Part shown: positions 11,371-23,462 of the stretch, piece by piece
Position numbering within the stretch: position 1 is the stretch's first letter
How the letters are laid out: every line of letters begins with the position of its first letter
Source: Erythroxylum novogranatense
Taxonomy: Eukaryota > Streptophyta > Magnoliopsida > Malpighiales > Erythroxylaceae
Assembly: GCA_029891385.1 (NCBI GenBank)
Contig: CM057233.1
Coordinates: 13,085,460-13,149,459, forward strand
Direction of reading: 5' to 3'
Length of the DNA: 64,000 nt
Position numbers and translations under genes: made by a program
The notes under the pieces: generated by a model
Seen by the model: only the letters and a program-made list of their open reading frames with translations
Databases searched by the model: none
What the model was told of the DNA's origin: nothing

Positions 11371-12686
11371 ATGTCCAGGAGAGGTAGACTTGTTCAATTC
11401 CAACATGAAGTTGAGAGACATTTGAGGAGACTTAGGAAAGAGAGGAAAGAGCAAGAGAGAAGGAAAATAGTTGAGCGAGATAGTGAGAATATGGTTGAGA
11501 ACCCAAACATTTTCCCAAATCCTGATTTTCCCGTTCACCAACCTAGAAATGGGACTAATGGAGGAAATGGTGAGCATGAGAGAGTGGGAGAGAACAATGA
11601 GAACCAGAGACGTAGGACAATTAGGGAAGCTACAACATCTGATGTGCATTATGATCCATTTACTGCTGCTTGCCCTAATTTTGATGTAAATTTTGAGATT
11701 AAAGGTTTGTTAATTAATTCTCTTCCTAAATTTCATGGTTTGGCAGGAGAAGATCCATACATGCACCTACAGGCTTTGAGCATGATTTGCCAGAGTATGA
11801 AGCCGGTAGGAGCTACTTTGGACCAAGTGCTGTGGAAGGTATTCCATGTGTCCTTGGAAGGGAAGGCACGAGAGTGGTACATGAGTCTTCCGAGGCATGT
11901 GGCTAATGCCTATCATAGTTGGGCCAACCTGAGGAAAGCATTTTTGGAGAAATATTTTCCAGCCTCCAGGACATCTTCGATGAGGAAGGAAATCTATTCA
12001 CCCCTTGAGATTATGATGAGTCCCTGTATGATTATTGGAATCGCTTCCAAGATCTTTTGTCCAGATGCCCCCATCACCAAATTCCTGATGAACAATTGGT
12101 GCAGTATTTCTATGATGGGTTGAAAAGCCAGGAGAAGGGTATGTTAGATGCTGCATCTGGAGGATCCCTGATTGACCTTACAGCATTGGAAGCATAGGAC
12201 CTGATCAAGAAGATGGCTTTAAACCATTAGCAATACAGTGTAAGAGATCAAAGAGGAGTGCATGAGTTGGGAGCCTTGACGGCTCAAGCTAAAAGAATGG
12301 AAAGTGGATTCTTTGGAAAGTCGGATAACATCACAGCTGTCTTGCATCACGGCCGAGCTGAAAAATTTGAATGTGCAACGTTCTACTTCTTCAACAGAGC
12401 TTACCGCACCTAGTTGTGAAAAATGTGGGTCGGTAATGCATATTTCGAGCGTTTGCCCTGGACGATATGAGGAAGTTTCGGCAATGTATCAAGGAAGGCA
12501 GAATCAGAAGTGGGACCCATACTCCAACACATACAATGAAGGATGGAAGTCTAATCCTAGATTCAGTTGGAGGAATGAGGAGCGAGGCACAAAACAAATT
12601 TTCACAAGGGAGGAGCGGCACTTCCACTAGCAGTTCCTAATCAACAACAAGCCCTGATAGTCCCACCAAAGGAAGATACCAATCAG
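11371..12686 (+). pseudogene. Athila-type gag (frameshifted)
   Basis: The start is taken as the ATG at 11371, which opens a basic, charged N-terminus (RRGRLVQF). The capsid-like part reads SLPKFHGLAGEDPYMHLQAL and then KAREWYMSLP and FLEKYFPASRTSS, as in plant Ty3/gypsy Gag. Near 12000-12020 the frame shifts: the continuing capsid sequence (YWNRFQDLLSRCPHHQ) is in another frame and meets TAG stops at 12195 and 12228. A third frame (12304-12630) carries a CCHC zinc knuckle, CEKCGSVMHISSVC, and the PYSNTYNEGWK motif. Gag would assemble the particle and bind RNA; this copy is broken by at least two frameshifts and two stops. Confidence 0.9.
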
Positions 12687-15600
12687 TTGCTTCACAGTAT
12701 GATGACTCTGATGAAGGAAGAGAGGGATTCTAATGCTAACCAGTTTAATGCTATTGCTTCTTTGATTCAACAGGATTCCTCAAAGACTGCTACCAGGTTC
12801 AATGCCTTGGAGAAGAGAATGGAACAGTGGGAGACCAAGGCGGAGAACATAAATTCCTATGTCACTCAGTTGTCTAACAACGTGAGTGAAAATTAAGTGA
12901 AAAGCAGTGGGACCATTCCTTCCAATACTGTGATGAATCCGAAGAGTCTGAATGCCATTGCCCTTAGGAGTGGGAAGCAAGTGAGGTTTAAGCCTCAAGA
13001 AGAAGAAGAGCCATGTGAGGATGAGATTGATAGTGAGTCAGTACCTCCACCAAAGGACAAGCTCAAGAAATCAGAAAGTGTGAGGGAAGAAGAGCTTTTG
13101 AGAGAGAAAAAGCATGCTTCAAGAAACAAGGGAACTACTTCAGAGAGTTCCAATGATCAAGCAGAAAGTGGAGAATCGAGCAAGCAATCCAGCAAAGGTA
13201 AAGAGGTAAGTATTCAAGACCTTCCTTTTCCCAATTCATATTTGATGAGCAAGCGCTTAAATGAAAAACAACATGAAAAAGAAATCATTGACTTGTTTGG
13301 GAAAGTTGAAGTGAATGTGCCTTTGCTAGATTTAATGAAGAGAGTTCCGGCCTATGCAAAATATTTGAAGGATTTTTGCACAAATAAGAGGAAATTTAGG
13401 CCAAATGAGAGAGTGCAAGTGAGCTCCAATGTGTCAGCCTTGTTTAAGCCGCAGATACCTGTTAAGTGTCAAGACCCTGGATCTTTCACCATCCCTTGCA
13501 TCTTAGGGAAAGTGACCATAGGTAGAGCTTTGCTAGATCTAGGGGCAGCGATAAATGTGATGCCTAAGTCAGTTTATGAGGCCTTAGGAGTGAAGAGTAT
13601 TAAGCCTACATCTGTTGTCCTCCAGTTGGCTGATAGATCATTTAGGCATCCAGTGGGTATCATCGAGGACATCTTGGTCCAGGTTAAGGGTTTAGTATTT
13701 CCTGCTGATTTTTATGTGCTTGATATGTCTTCTGAAGTTGTGCAGGATACTTCCTTAATTCTCGGACGACCCTTTTTGCGGACTGCGAGCACAATGATAA
13801 GCATGAAAGAAGGTAAGATCACCATGGAGGTAGGTGACCAGCAGGTGAGCTTTAATATGTATGAGGCAATGAAGCACCCACATGAGGATTATTCACTTTT
13901 GGATGTGAACATGATTGACTTAGTTGAGGACGCTGGATTACATTCACTTGATCTTGGAAAAAGGTTTTCTGTCCATGTTTCAGGGAAGCAGGAAGGATTA
14001 GCCACTACCATCTACAAGGAGCCACATCTGACTCCAGAAGAAAAAGGGAGTGATCTCTTTTCTCTTGAACTTCATAAATTGACTCCTTCTGTTGTAAAAC
14101 CTCCTGAGCTTGAGCTCAAACCCCTTCCTTCAACCTTAAAGTATGCCTACCTTGAGTCTAATGAGCGATTACCTGTAATAATTGCTAGTACCTTGTCCCA
14201 CATTGAGGAAGAGAGGCTCATGAATGTTTTGAGGAAGCACAAGAGAGCTCTAGGATGGACTCTAGCAGATATACCCGACATTAGCCCAGCCATTTGCACA
14301 CACCGGATCTTATTGAGTGAGGGGTCAAAATCGGTGAGGCAACCTCAAAGAAGGCTTAACCCACTTATCTTAGATGTTGTGAAGAAAGAAATCACTAAGT
14401 TGTTGAGTGCAGAGATAATATATCCCATTTCTGATAGTGAGTGGGTTAGTCCAATTCATGTAGTGCCTAAAAAGAGTGGAATAACAGTGGTCAAAAATGA
14501 TAGGAATGAGCTTATTCCTACTAGAGTGCAAAATTCATGGCGTGTGTGTATAGATTATAGGAGATTAAATGATGCCACAAGAAAAGACCATTTCCCTCTT
14601 CCCTTCATTGATCAGATGCTTGAAAGGCTTGCGGGCAAATCACACTATTGTTTCTTGGATGGTTTTTCTGGATACTTTCAGGTACCCATTGCACCGGAGG
14701 ACCAGGACAAGACCACATTTACATGTCCTTTTGGCACCTTTGCATATCGAAGGATGCCTTTTGGTTTGTGTAATGCCCCAGGAACTTTCCAGCGTTGTGT
14801 AATGGCAGTTTTTTGTGAATTTTTAGAGGAATGCATGGAAGTATTTATGGATGATTTCACAGTCTATGGTGATTCTTTTGATGCTTTTTTGTCCAGCCTT
14901 GCACAAGTTTTACAAAGATGCATTGAAAAGAATTTGATTTTGAACTTTGAGAAATGTCATTTCATGGTTAGTGAAGGTATCGTGCTTGGTCATTTAATTT
15001 CTAGCAAGGAGATTGAAGTGGATAAAGCTAAGATTGAGGTTATATCTTCTTTGCCTTACCCTACTTGTATTCGTGACATCTGTTCATTTTTGGGTCATGC
15101 AGGATTTTACAGGCGCTTCATAAAGGATTTCTGCAAAATTGCGTTACCTCTCTCCAAACTCTTACAAAAAGATGAAAAATTTGAATTTGATGATTCTTGC
15201 AAGAGTGCTTTTAACATGCTGAAATCAAAACTCATTTCTCCACCTATTCTTGTTGCTCCTGATTGGAATTTACCTTTTGAGCTTTCATGTGATGCATCTA
15301 ATTGTTCTGTAGGGGCTATGCTTGGTCAACGGGAGGAGAGGTTACCAAGAGTCATTGCATACGCCTCAAAGACACTGGATCCAGCTCAGATCAACTATAC
15401 AACAACTGAAAAAGAGCTGTTTGCGGTAGTTTTCGCTTTGGAAAAATTTAGGCAATATCTTTTGAACTCACATGTTACCATTTTTACTGATCATGCAGCT
15501 GTTCGGTATCTCCTCAAGAAACCACAATCCAAGCCTAGGTTGATCCGGTGGGCATTGCTGCTCCAAGAATTTGATATCGAGATAAAGGATCGTGCGGGAG

Positions 15601-16979
15601 CAGCAAACCACGTAGCCGATCATTTGAGCAGGCTACCCAACGACACACAGGGAGTGGACTCTTCTGACCTTAGCTGTGATTCATTCCCTGATTCGGTCCT
15701 ATGTGCTTCAATTGTTAAAGAACCTTGGTATGCACATATTGTTAACTATATAATGTCTGGACTCACTCCTCCTTTTATGTCTCAGGCACAAGCTCAGAAG
15801 CTTAAGAGTGAAGCTCGACATTACATTTGGGATGCCCCTCATCTGTGGAGAATGTGCAGTGACCAAGTGATCAGGAAATGTGTGCCTCATGAAGAGTATG
15901 ATGATATAATTTCGGCTTGTCATTCAATGGTTTGTGGTGGGCATTTCAGTGCAAGAAAAACATCTAGGAAAATTCTCGAGTCTGGTTTCTATTGGCCTAC
16001 CCTTTTTAAGGATTCATTTAACTTTTTTCGGTCATGTGATAAATGTCAGCGTTTTGGGGGATTAGGGAAAAGACATGAAATGCCACAACAACCTCTCTTA
16101 TTTTGTGAAATTTTTGATGTTTGGGGAATTGATTTCATGGGACCATTTCCTCCATCTTTTGGATTTGTGTATATCCTTTTAGCTGTGGATTATGTGTCAA
16201 AATGGATAGAGGCCATCCCCACTAGAAAAGATGATGCTCAAGCCGTGTCTAGCTTTCTTAAGTCCAACATTTTTTGTCGATTTGGTATACCCAGAGCTGT
16301 GGTGAGTGATAGGGGAACCCATTTTTGTAATAGAGTCATTGATAACTTATTTTTGAAATTTGGGGTCACTCACAAAGTCTCCACTGCATATCACCCACAA
16401 ACCAATGGACAAGCTGAAGTTTCCAACAGAGAGGTGAAGCACATTTTGGAGAAAATAGTAAAGCCATCCAAGAAGGATTGGAGCCTTCGCCTTGAGGAAG
16501 CACTATGGGCATATCGGACTGCTTATAAAACACCCATAGGTATGTCCCCTTACCGTTTAATCTATGGGAAGGCTTGCCATTTACCTGTGGAATTGGAGCA
16601 TAAAACATATTGGGCAATCAAACAATGCAATATGGACTTGGAATCTTCCGGAATGGAGAGGAAGTTGTAACTTCAAGAGTTTGAGGAATTAACGTTAGAG
16701 GCATATGAGCATGCACGACTCTACAAAGAAAAAGCAAAATTGATGCATGACAAGATCATTAGACGGAAAAGTTTCAAAGAAGGAGACAAAGTCCTATTAT
16801 TCAAAGCTCGTTTCACTTTCAAACATGGGACTTTCAATACTCGTTGGGAGGGACCGTACTTGGTCACGAAGGTACACAATTTTGGTATGGTAGAGCTTCT
16901 ACATGAAGAATCTGGCACTCGACTAAAGGTGAATGGCCACCTTTTGAAGCTCTATTATGAGAACCAAAAGCCACCATAA
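12687..16979 (+). pseudogene. Athila-type pol (protease, RT, RNase H, integrase), two nonsense changes
   Basis: One frame runs from 12687 to the TAA at 16977, interrupted only by TAA at 12894 and TAA at 16668. Both fit CAA to TAA. Counting residues from 12897: an aspartic protease motif near 210 ([13 protein letters not shown]), RT from about 548 ([23 protein letters not shown]) with catalytic FMDDF at 650-654, RNase H from Asp799 with Glu840 and Asp of TDHA near 864, and a zinc-binding region (CDKCQRFG). The integrase catalytic triad is Asp1079 (GIDFMG), Asp1138 (VSDRGTHF) and Glu1174 (NGQAEV), with 35 residues between the last two. The enzymes would process polyproteins, copy RNA to DNA and integrate it. 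Catalytic residues all look intact, so decay is recent. The leading part (12687-12896) is the gag-pol linker. No env-like ORF follows. Confidence 0.96.
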
Positions 16980-18557
16980 ATATCAGGTTTTTCGTCTCCT
17001 TCACTTGTTTCCTTTCTTTTTGCGTTTCACATTTACTATTTGTCTTAACGCGTTGGAGGAGAGCCATTTAGATAGTTTGCTTCTTTAGTTTTTCTTTCAT
17101 TTTTTTTCAATAATACTTTGGAGATCCCTTCCTGAATTTCTCTGCATTTGCGCTTCTTTTGCATTTTCATTGAGGACAATGTGTGTTTCAAGTGTGGGGG
17201 AGTTGTTTCCCTATTTATTTTTCACATTGCATGACTGTTGATATTATGTTTCATTGAGGACAATATGATTTGTTGGCCAATTGGTGCATTCTGTCGATAA
17301 ACTTGGTGAACTTTACATTTTTCTATCATTCTGCATCTCTTCGCCGCGACATGTGATCACTCGTCGCGGCGAAGCTTTTCTTCACAGTGCGTATACGTCG
17401 CGACATCTACACGTCGCGACGTATTTCCATGTCATACGCCGCGACGTCCCATCTTGCAGGAATGATTTGTGTTTCATTTTTTTCACTCAATCCAATTTGT
17501 TCTGCACTAGATTTTTGTGGTTGTTGTATTCAAAGTTTTTACTAGTTTCAAAATGATGCTTGAGTTTTTGAAAACACCTCCCATTCTTTTAATAATAATT
17601 GGAATTGGCAAAAAATTTTCTCTTCACTTTTTCAAAACACAGTGAATGGAAGCATGCTAACCAAGTAGCATTTTAAGTTTTTGAGACTTGAGATTGTGCA
17701 TAGAGACAATACCCTTGTTGGAAGGATATTGAGCCCAAATCTTCTTCTATCTTTGTGTGCGTCTGCTTATTTCATTCTTCTCTAGAACTTGTTTTAATTC
17801 TTAATTGAAGCTTAATGGACTAGATTTTTGTTGATATGATAGAGGCGTTCTTTCCTCCACTCTTGTCCCAAACACTGTCCCCATATATTTATCCCTTGCT
17901 AGCCCTTTGAGCCTTCTTGTTATGAGCATTTGCATTCATATTTTTATGGTGTCATTAGTTATTTTGCTTCGTTATATTTCATTAAAAAAAAATTCCAACA
18001 AGGGAACAGAAAGTGTTTTTCATTAAAAAAAAAAGCAAGCTCAATAACAATTTATGCAGCATATTTTGCATGAACAGTAAATAAAGAAACATTCTGTTTA
18101 TGGCATCAATTCTTTGTTTAGTGCATGTGCTCATACTATTTTTTTTCTTTCTTTCACTTCATCCATTCATTTAGCCTTCTGTACATTACAACCCTAAAAG
18201 TCCTCTTGATCTTTGAAATGATAGTTCTTGTAGTGGAGAAATAGAATTGACACAAGCCTATGGTAGGAGATGAATTAAGCAGACTGAGAGCAAAAATATC
18301 CCTACACACAAGTGAGCTGAGAGCAAACACTATATCTTGAGTGATTCTCTTTTGTTCAATCTCTTGTACTTGAATTCTTTCAATGTTTGTTTTAGTAGCA
18401 CTCTTTCATTTTGCTGTGGTTGAATTCTTGGGAAATGGATTGAGTCAATGTCCTTTTGTTGTTTTGAGCATGGGTAGATATTTTCTTTTCCTCTTGTATT
18501 CTTTTTTACTCTTGTAAACTTTGTCCAGGAGTACAAAGGTCTAAGTGTGGGGGAATT
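16980..18557 (+). other. Athila 3' internal non-coding region with polypurine tract
   Basis: About 1.6 kb between pol and the 3' LTR. No open frame supports an env-like gene, which some Athila elements have here. It includes a GAGGACAATGTG stretch followed by AAGTGTGGGGGAG near 17175-17205, a signature known from Athila/Tat 3' regions, and a second such tract at 18543-18557 directly before the LTR, the functional polypurine tract for plus-strand priming. A CGTCGCGACG-rich block sits at 17340-17450. Confidence 0.8.
17340..17450 (+). repeat. Internal CGTCGCGACG-type palindrome cluster
   Basis: About five copies of the same palindrome type as in the LTRs, here inside the element body. Confidence 0.85.
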
Positions 18558-20073
18558 TGATCGAGCCAAGTTTATATTATAAATTGGTTGCATTTTCATA
18601 GTTGCTTATGCATTTGTTGACTCCTAGTTGATGATTTTTGTGCTTAAATTGGTTCCTCATATATAGTTCTTTCAATTCGCAATTTGTCAGAAAATTGTCA
18701 TGATTTAATTCTTCTTTCTCCATAATTTTCATTAGGACAATTGATACTGCAAATTGTTATTATTTTATTGCAAGAAAAAAGGAGTCAACGTCAGGAAGTC
18801 AACAGTCATAGGTCCATCCGCACGTCGCGACGAGTTTTGATCCATACGTCACGATGAGCAAGTCACTTCCATACGTCGCGGCGAATATTAGTTCAGACGT
18901 CGCGACGAGCATGCAAATTCACAAGTCGCGACGAGTTTTTATTTATACGTCGCGACGTACGAGCGGATATCCGACCTTTTATGGAAAGTTTGTCTCACTA
19001 TTCCGACTCGACCCGCGCCCCATTATATAAAAACTTGCCGTTTTTAGGTCATGAGCAGACTTACACACGCAGAATCAAGACATAGAGTCTGGAGACGGGG
19101 AGAGGCGCAGATTTTATTACTCAGGCAGTAGAGAGACGACACCGTCCTTCGACATCGTCTTCACATTTTCATCTCCGTCGATTACAGCCATCAACATTGT
19201 CACTGTCAGTGTCTTCTACCAACATGAGCATCGTTCCATCTCCAGTATCTGAGGGATCAACCAGAGTAATGCGTGGCTGAGTCAACCTTCCTCTTGAAGA
19301 TGTAGCAATGGTTTGAGTTCACGGAAGCTTCAAAGGGGAGTATCATATAGTGTCAAAATTTTAGTTATATTTGTGTAAAACTCTGAGTTAGAGATTGCAT
19401 TGGTGTAGCTAGATTAGCATGGTTATAGTTTAATCATGTGTTGAACACTATATTGAGATTTGGACAAAGTAATTCGTAGAAATTTTGATGTTTAATATAT
19501 GAAGTTTCATATATGTCGTTGGATATTGCATTTACGGTCTTCATCTGCCTAGTTGTGTTTGATTGAGATTGTTGTGTATTATCCAATTGACCGATTGCAA
19601 ATGCTTGTCCATTTTCACACTAAGGTTTTTAACAAGGATTTAAATAATGGAGTTCATTAATTAAATCTTTGGACCTAAAGAGTCCTTTAGGGTTAATCTT
19701 TCGAAACTTAGTGGATTGTGCCCCTGAAAATCATTTTTGAACCGTGATAGCCTGCGCCATTTTCAAGAGGATTTCTATCAATTTGATTTTCTATCTTACT
19801 CTTGTTAATTGCATTATTCCTAAAATTCCAAAAATATTCTTTTATACTTTTTGTCTATCTTGATTACTCTATCATTTTGACCAAAATACCAAACCCCATT
19901 TTATCAACTTCGATTGCAAATTTTGACATTTAGGCTAGGTTAGACCATTTTTATTTGGTTCCAATTAAGTGAGACGACCCGAGGTTGCATTCTATACCGC
20001 AATCTTAGAATTTCTTTTATTTGACCGGTTTCCAAGGATCGATCGTAAAGTCGCATCGACAGAACCGCGATCA
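18558..20073 (+). repeat. Athila element 3' LTR
   Basis: 1516 bp, TGATCGAG...GCGATCA, immediately after the polypurine tract. Same layout as the 5' LTR, with the palindrome array at 18822-18962 and the TATA box near 19025. Confidence 0.95.
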
Positions 20074-20295
20074 ATTTTACAAGAGGACCCTCGTGGTCAT
20101 TGTACCTACCAGCTTTGTTATGTAAATTGTTTCCGAAGCATACATATATATGTAAGTGTATGTTTGCTTCAAAACAAAATTTTAGTACTATGTTTTGATT
20201 AAATGTGGTATCATCCCATCCTTGCAGGGCATGGATCTGGATATCACCATCGATGTCGGGTCTGGGTCTGGGTCTTACGGGAGTGGGATGCTACA
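20074..20295 (+). repeat. LARD-A 5' LTR, second part
   Basis: Resumes after the Athila insertion (first five bases ATTTT are the duplicated target) and ends GGGATGCTACA, matching 27040-27259 of the 3' LTR. Confidence 0.93.
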
Positions 20296-20550
20296 TTTAG
20301 TGATATCAGAGCCTAGAATTACGAACTTACATGGGCATTTTCTAAAATATAGGTCAAATCGTATACAGTAAAGACTTGTTAGAGCAGACCGTGACAACTG
20401 ATCCCTAATCTGAGTCCCAAGAGTATGAGTCTTGCGCATGAAAAAGGGTTGAGTACATGTGTTAAGTATTTCAGTGTGAAAAGAGAAATGAAATATCAGT
20501 ATCTGAGCCAATGGGGATTATGGGCAATTGGAAATAGGAAAAGTACAACT

Positions 20551-20620
20551 CGAGGGCGCGAGGCCCGAGAGGCCGAGGCCCTTTTTGAGGACGCGAGGCC
20601 CAAGAGGCCGAGGTCCTACA
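20551..20620 (+). repeat. GC-rich direct repeat in LARD-A interior
   Basis: Two copies of a roughly 34-bp unit of the form GGGCGCGAGGCCCGAGAGG then CCGAGGCCC, each able to pair on itself, in an AT-rich region. Confidence 0.8.
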
Positions 20621-23402
20621 AATTGTTCATAATATTCACATTGTACGGTGGGTGTAGACCCTTCAATGCGATATGAATGAGAAGACAGTGGTATGGGTCG
20701 ATTTAGGAAAACAAGTGGTATAAAAGGGAATAATGAGGTTTTATGTATAAATTGGATTAAATGAAAGCAAAAATTTTGCAATACCTTAGAGGGGTCATTT
20801 TAGACATGGGAAGAATATCAGATAAGAGTAATAGGAGTTAATGAGTTAGCATGAAAATGTGTCCATGTTTGATCAAAAGCTTATTGATGACGAGAAAATA
20901 GTGATTCTGATGGGTATGCTCAATAAAACGGGATAAATGGGATAAGAGGATATGAGAAAAAGGCAGATAAAGATTCACTGAAATAGTATTGATATGAGCA
21001 TGATTGAATGTATTGTAGTGTAAGTGAGTAATTTGAGTTAGAAGAAAACGAAATGTGCCATACTCTAGATAGAGTCAATGTAGACATGAGAAGAACATCG
21101 ATTAATATGATCAGAGTGTGAACTTGTATAAGGACAGGTCGATGTGAGATAAAAGCTCATGATGATTAGGTATTATGATTCGGACTTATGTGGTTGATAA
21201 AATGGGAAAAATTGGGAATGTGAAATAGTACGCGATCTAATAAAGTAAATATAGATTGACCGTATTCAGGTTAGTGTGTATTATTGGGTATTGCTATGGG
21301 ACCGAAATGCTTTGCCTTCGAAGGAAATAGAGAAGTAAAGTTATTGACAAAATGAAGTGGAAATGGTATGATTAAGGTGTACAAGCCAGGTTAGTAAAGA
21401 GATAACTAAGTAGACATGGTTTTTAAATGTGACAATAGATTGGGTGCTCAGATTGTATTTCTTGATGCTTCTGCGTTTATAATTCTAAGTGGATTGGGAA
21501 TATGCGTATGGAAGATAAAATTATCATAATATGATGTTACAAATGTTGGAACGTGATTCATGATATGTTATTATGGGGACAATTAGGTATATGCTTCGAT
21601 TTGAATTGTTTAATGTATACATTTTTGGAAAATTATGATAACTCAAAGGGGAAGAGTGAAAGCACTCACTAATGTTCATAACGAGTTTTCATTTACCAAA
21701 AAGGGAGTTAAATAATGGAAAGCTGAAAAGAATTTATGCCGATATGTGTATTAGCATGAGGAATGAGTGCAGAGCATAATTTGGGTTACCAAATCTCAAG
21801 GTGAACCCTATTTATGGGCAGGAACAAGAATAGAGATGGTATCTAGAATACATGGAAATGTTAGTATTACTAGAGGCTATGAGTGATTGAAATTTGATGT
21901 AGATACACCTCTAGATAAGATAGTAAGAGTTTTGATGAGATTTATTGGGTTGTATAGTACGAGAGATTACTTTATAGTTCATTGAGCCTTAGTATCGAGG
22001 ATGCATTGACCAGAGTGGGTGATACAGATTGATCCTAATAGGATAGTAGGAAAAGTGGAAATGGGTTCTCCTGAAGTTTCAAAAAGGACCTATAAGTACA
22101 TATGGAAAATAGGTGAGTGATTATATCGAGGTTTGTCAGCGTGGATTTTGATCTGTGATGGTAGGTTTTCCATGAAAAATAGTTGAGATCATAAGCTCGT
22201 CTCTAAATTCAACAATGGAATCCGGAAATTCTTTCATTTGTCTAACTGTAGAAAGTCCCTTACCTGATACAACCGGGTTTGTTCAGGAGGGAACTGATTG
22301 CTGTAGAGCAGGAATTTTGGAGTTGAGAATGTGAAATATCTAAGTGTAAGGGGACTCGGGTATTTCAAGGAAACACTTTTGTTTATGTGAGGAGATTTAG
22401 GTCTGCATCTTAGGGTATAAATGTGTGTTTGGGAACCACAGATCCTCCATAATGTTAAGGGGTTCCAACACAGGAAGTTATGATTTTAGACCGATTGAAA
22501 TATGTGGAGCAACGGAATGAATGAACAAACATTGGCATAAGTTAATGAGGAATCTGTAGGAATTTGAAAGAATTGGGAAATCTGTTGAGAAATAGGAAGT
22601 TTAACGAGAAATTGAGGATAACATGTGTCAGAGGAAGTTATTACTCAAGGAATTTCGTGAGCTAAAAATAAGAGGTTATACTTATTAGTGTTAATTATGC
22701 TCTGATTTGATATTGTTATAAAAGGTTAATGGGACCTAAGCATAAGAATATCAATTAGTGACTATGATCTTAATGAAGATGAATTTATGATTATAGGGAA
22801 TTTGGTTGAAATGTATAACATGATTTTGGTGTCGTTAAAGATGAATAATTGCCTGAGCTAAATATTGGCACATGATTTGGAAACTTTTGCAACAGTAATT
22901 GGATTGAAAGTGTAGAATCATGATGTGGAAAAAATCACATGAGTATACAATGACTAGACAGATTAGGAGTGACTAATGTATGACTGGAAATTGGAAAGAT
23001 TAAATAGATTGGGCTGAGGAACCTATGTTCCAATAAATAGTACCGGATAAAACATTGTATAGTAGAGTACCATAATTATGGACACTAGGTTACAAGATCA
23101 AGTGCAATGAAAAGGGTATCGTGATGAGTTAAATGGAGCAAAGGAATTGGGGAAAACCCAAATTATGGATTTGGGGGATGTCGATAACATCGACATATGT
23201 ATATTACCGTATAAAGAAAGGTCCCAATAAGGGGACCCCAAAAGAATAATTGGTAGCTAAAAAAGTGGACTTGAGTGAATATGTTCGAATAAGTTCCAGC
23301 ATTGTAAGTGATGCATTCTATCCCAAGAATGCATGAGATATGAAGGAGTTGTGATTGAGTCGCCTATTTGTAGTGTTTCTACGTAGAGCTATGCTCTATA
23401 AT

Positions 23403-23462
23403 AGTATTCTGATTTGACTGAGCCTACGGGCCAGTATTCTGATTTGACTGAGCCTACGGACC
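23403..23462 (+). repeat. 30-bp tandem duplication
   Basis: Two copies of a unit starting AGTATTCTGATTTGACTGAG, differing at one base (GGGCC versus GGACC). Confidence 0.93.

Larger units (their letters stand above)
9523..20073 (+). mobile_element. Athila-type Ty3/gypsy retrotransposon, nearly complete
   Basis: A 10,551-bp element with LTRs of 1512 and 1516 bp (TGAT...GATCA) and an exact ATTTT duplication (9518-9522 and 20074-20078). The primer site resembles TGGCGCCGTTGCCGGGGA, the tRNA-Asp type used by Athila/Tat. Order is gag, protease, RT, RNase H, integrase, so it is Ty3/gypsy. Gag has the PYSNTYNEGW motif seen in Athila elements, and there is no chromodomain. Sister LTRs differ by only a few percent by eye, making this the youngest large insertion in the window. 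It cannot be autonomous: gag has frameshifts and pol has two stops. Confidence 0.95.
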
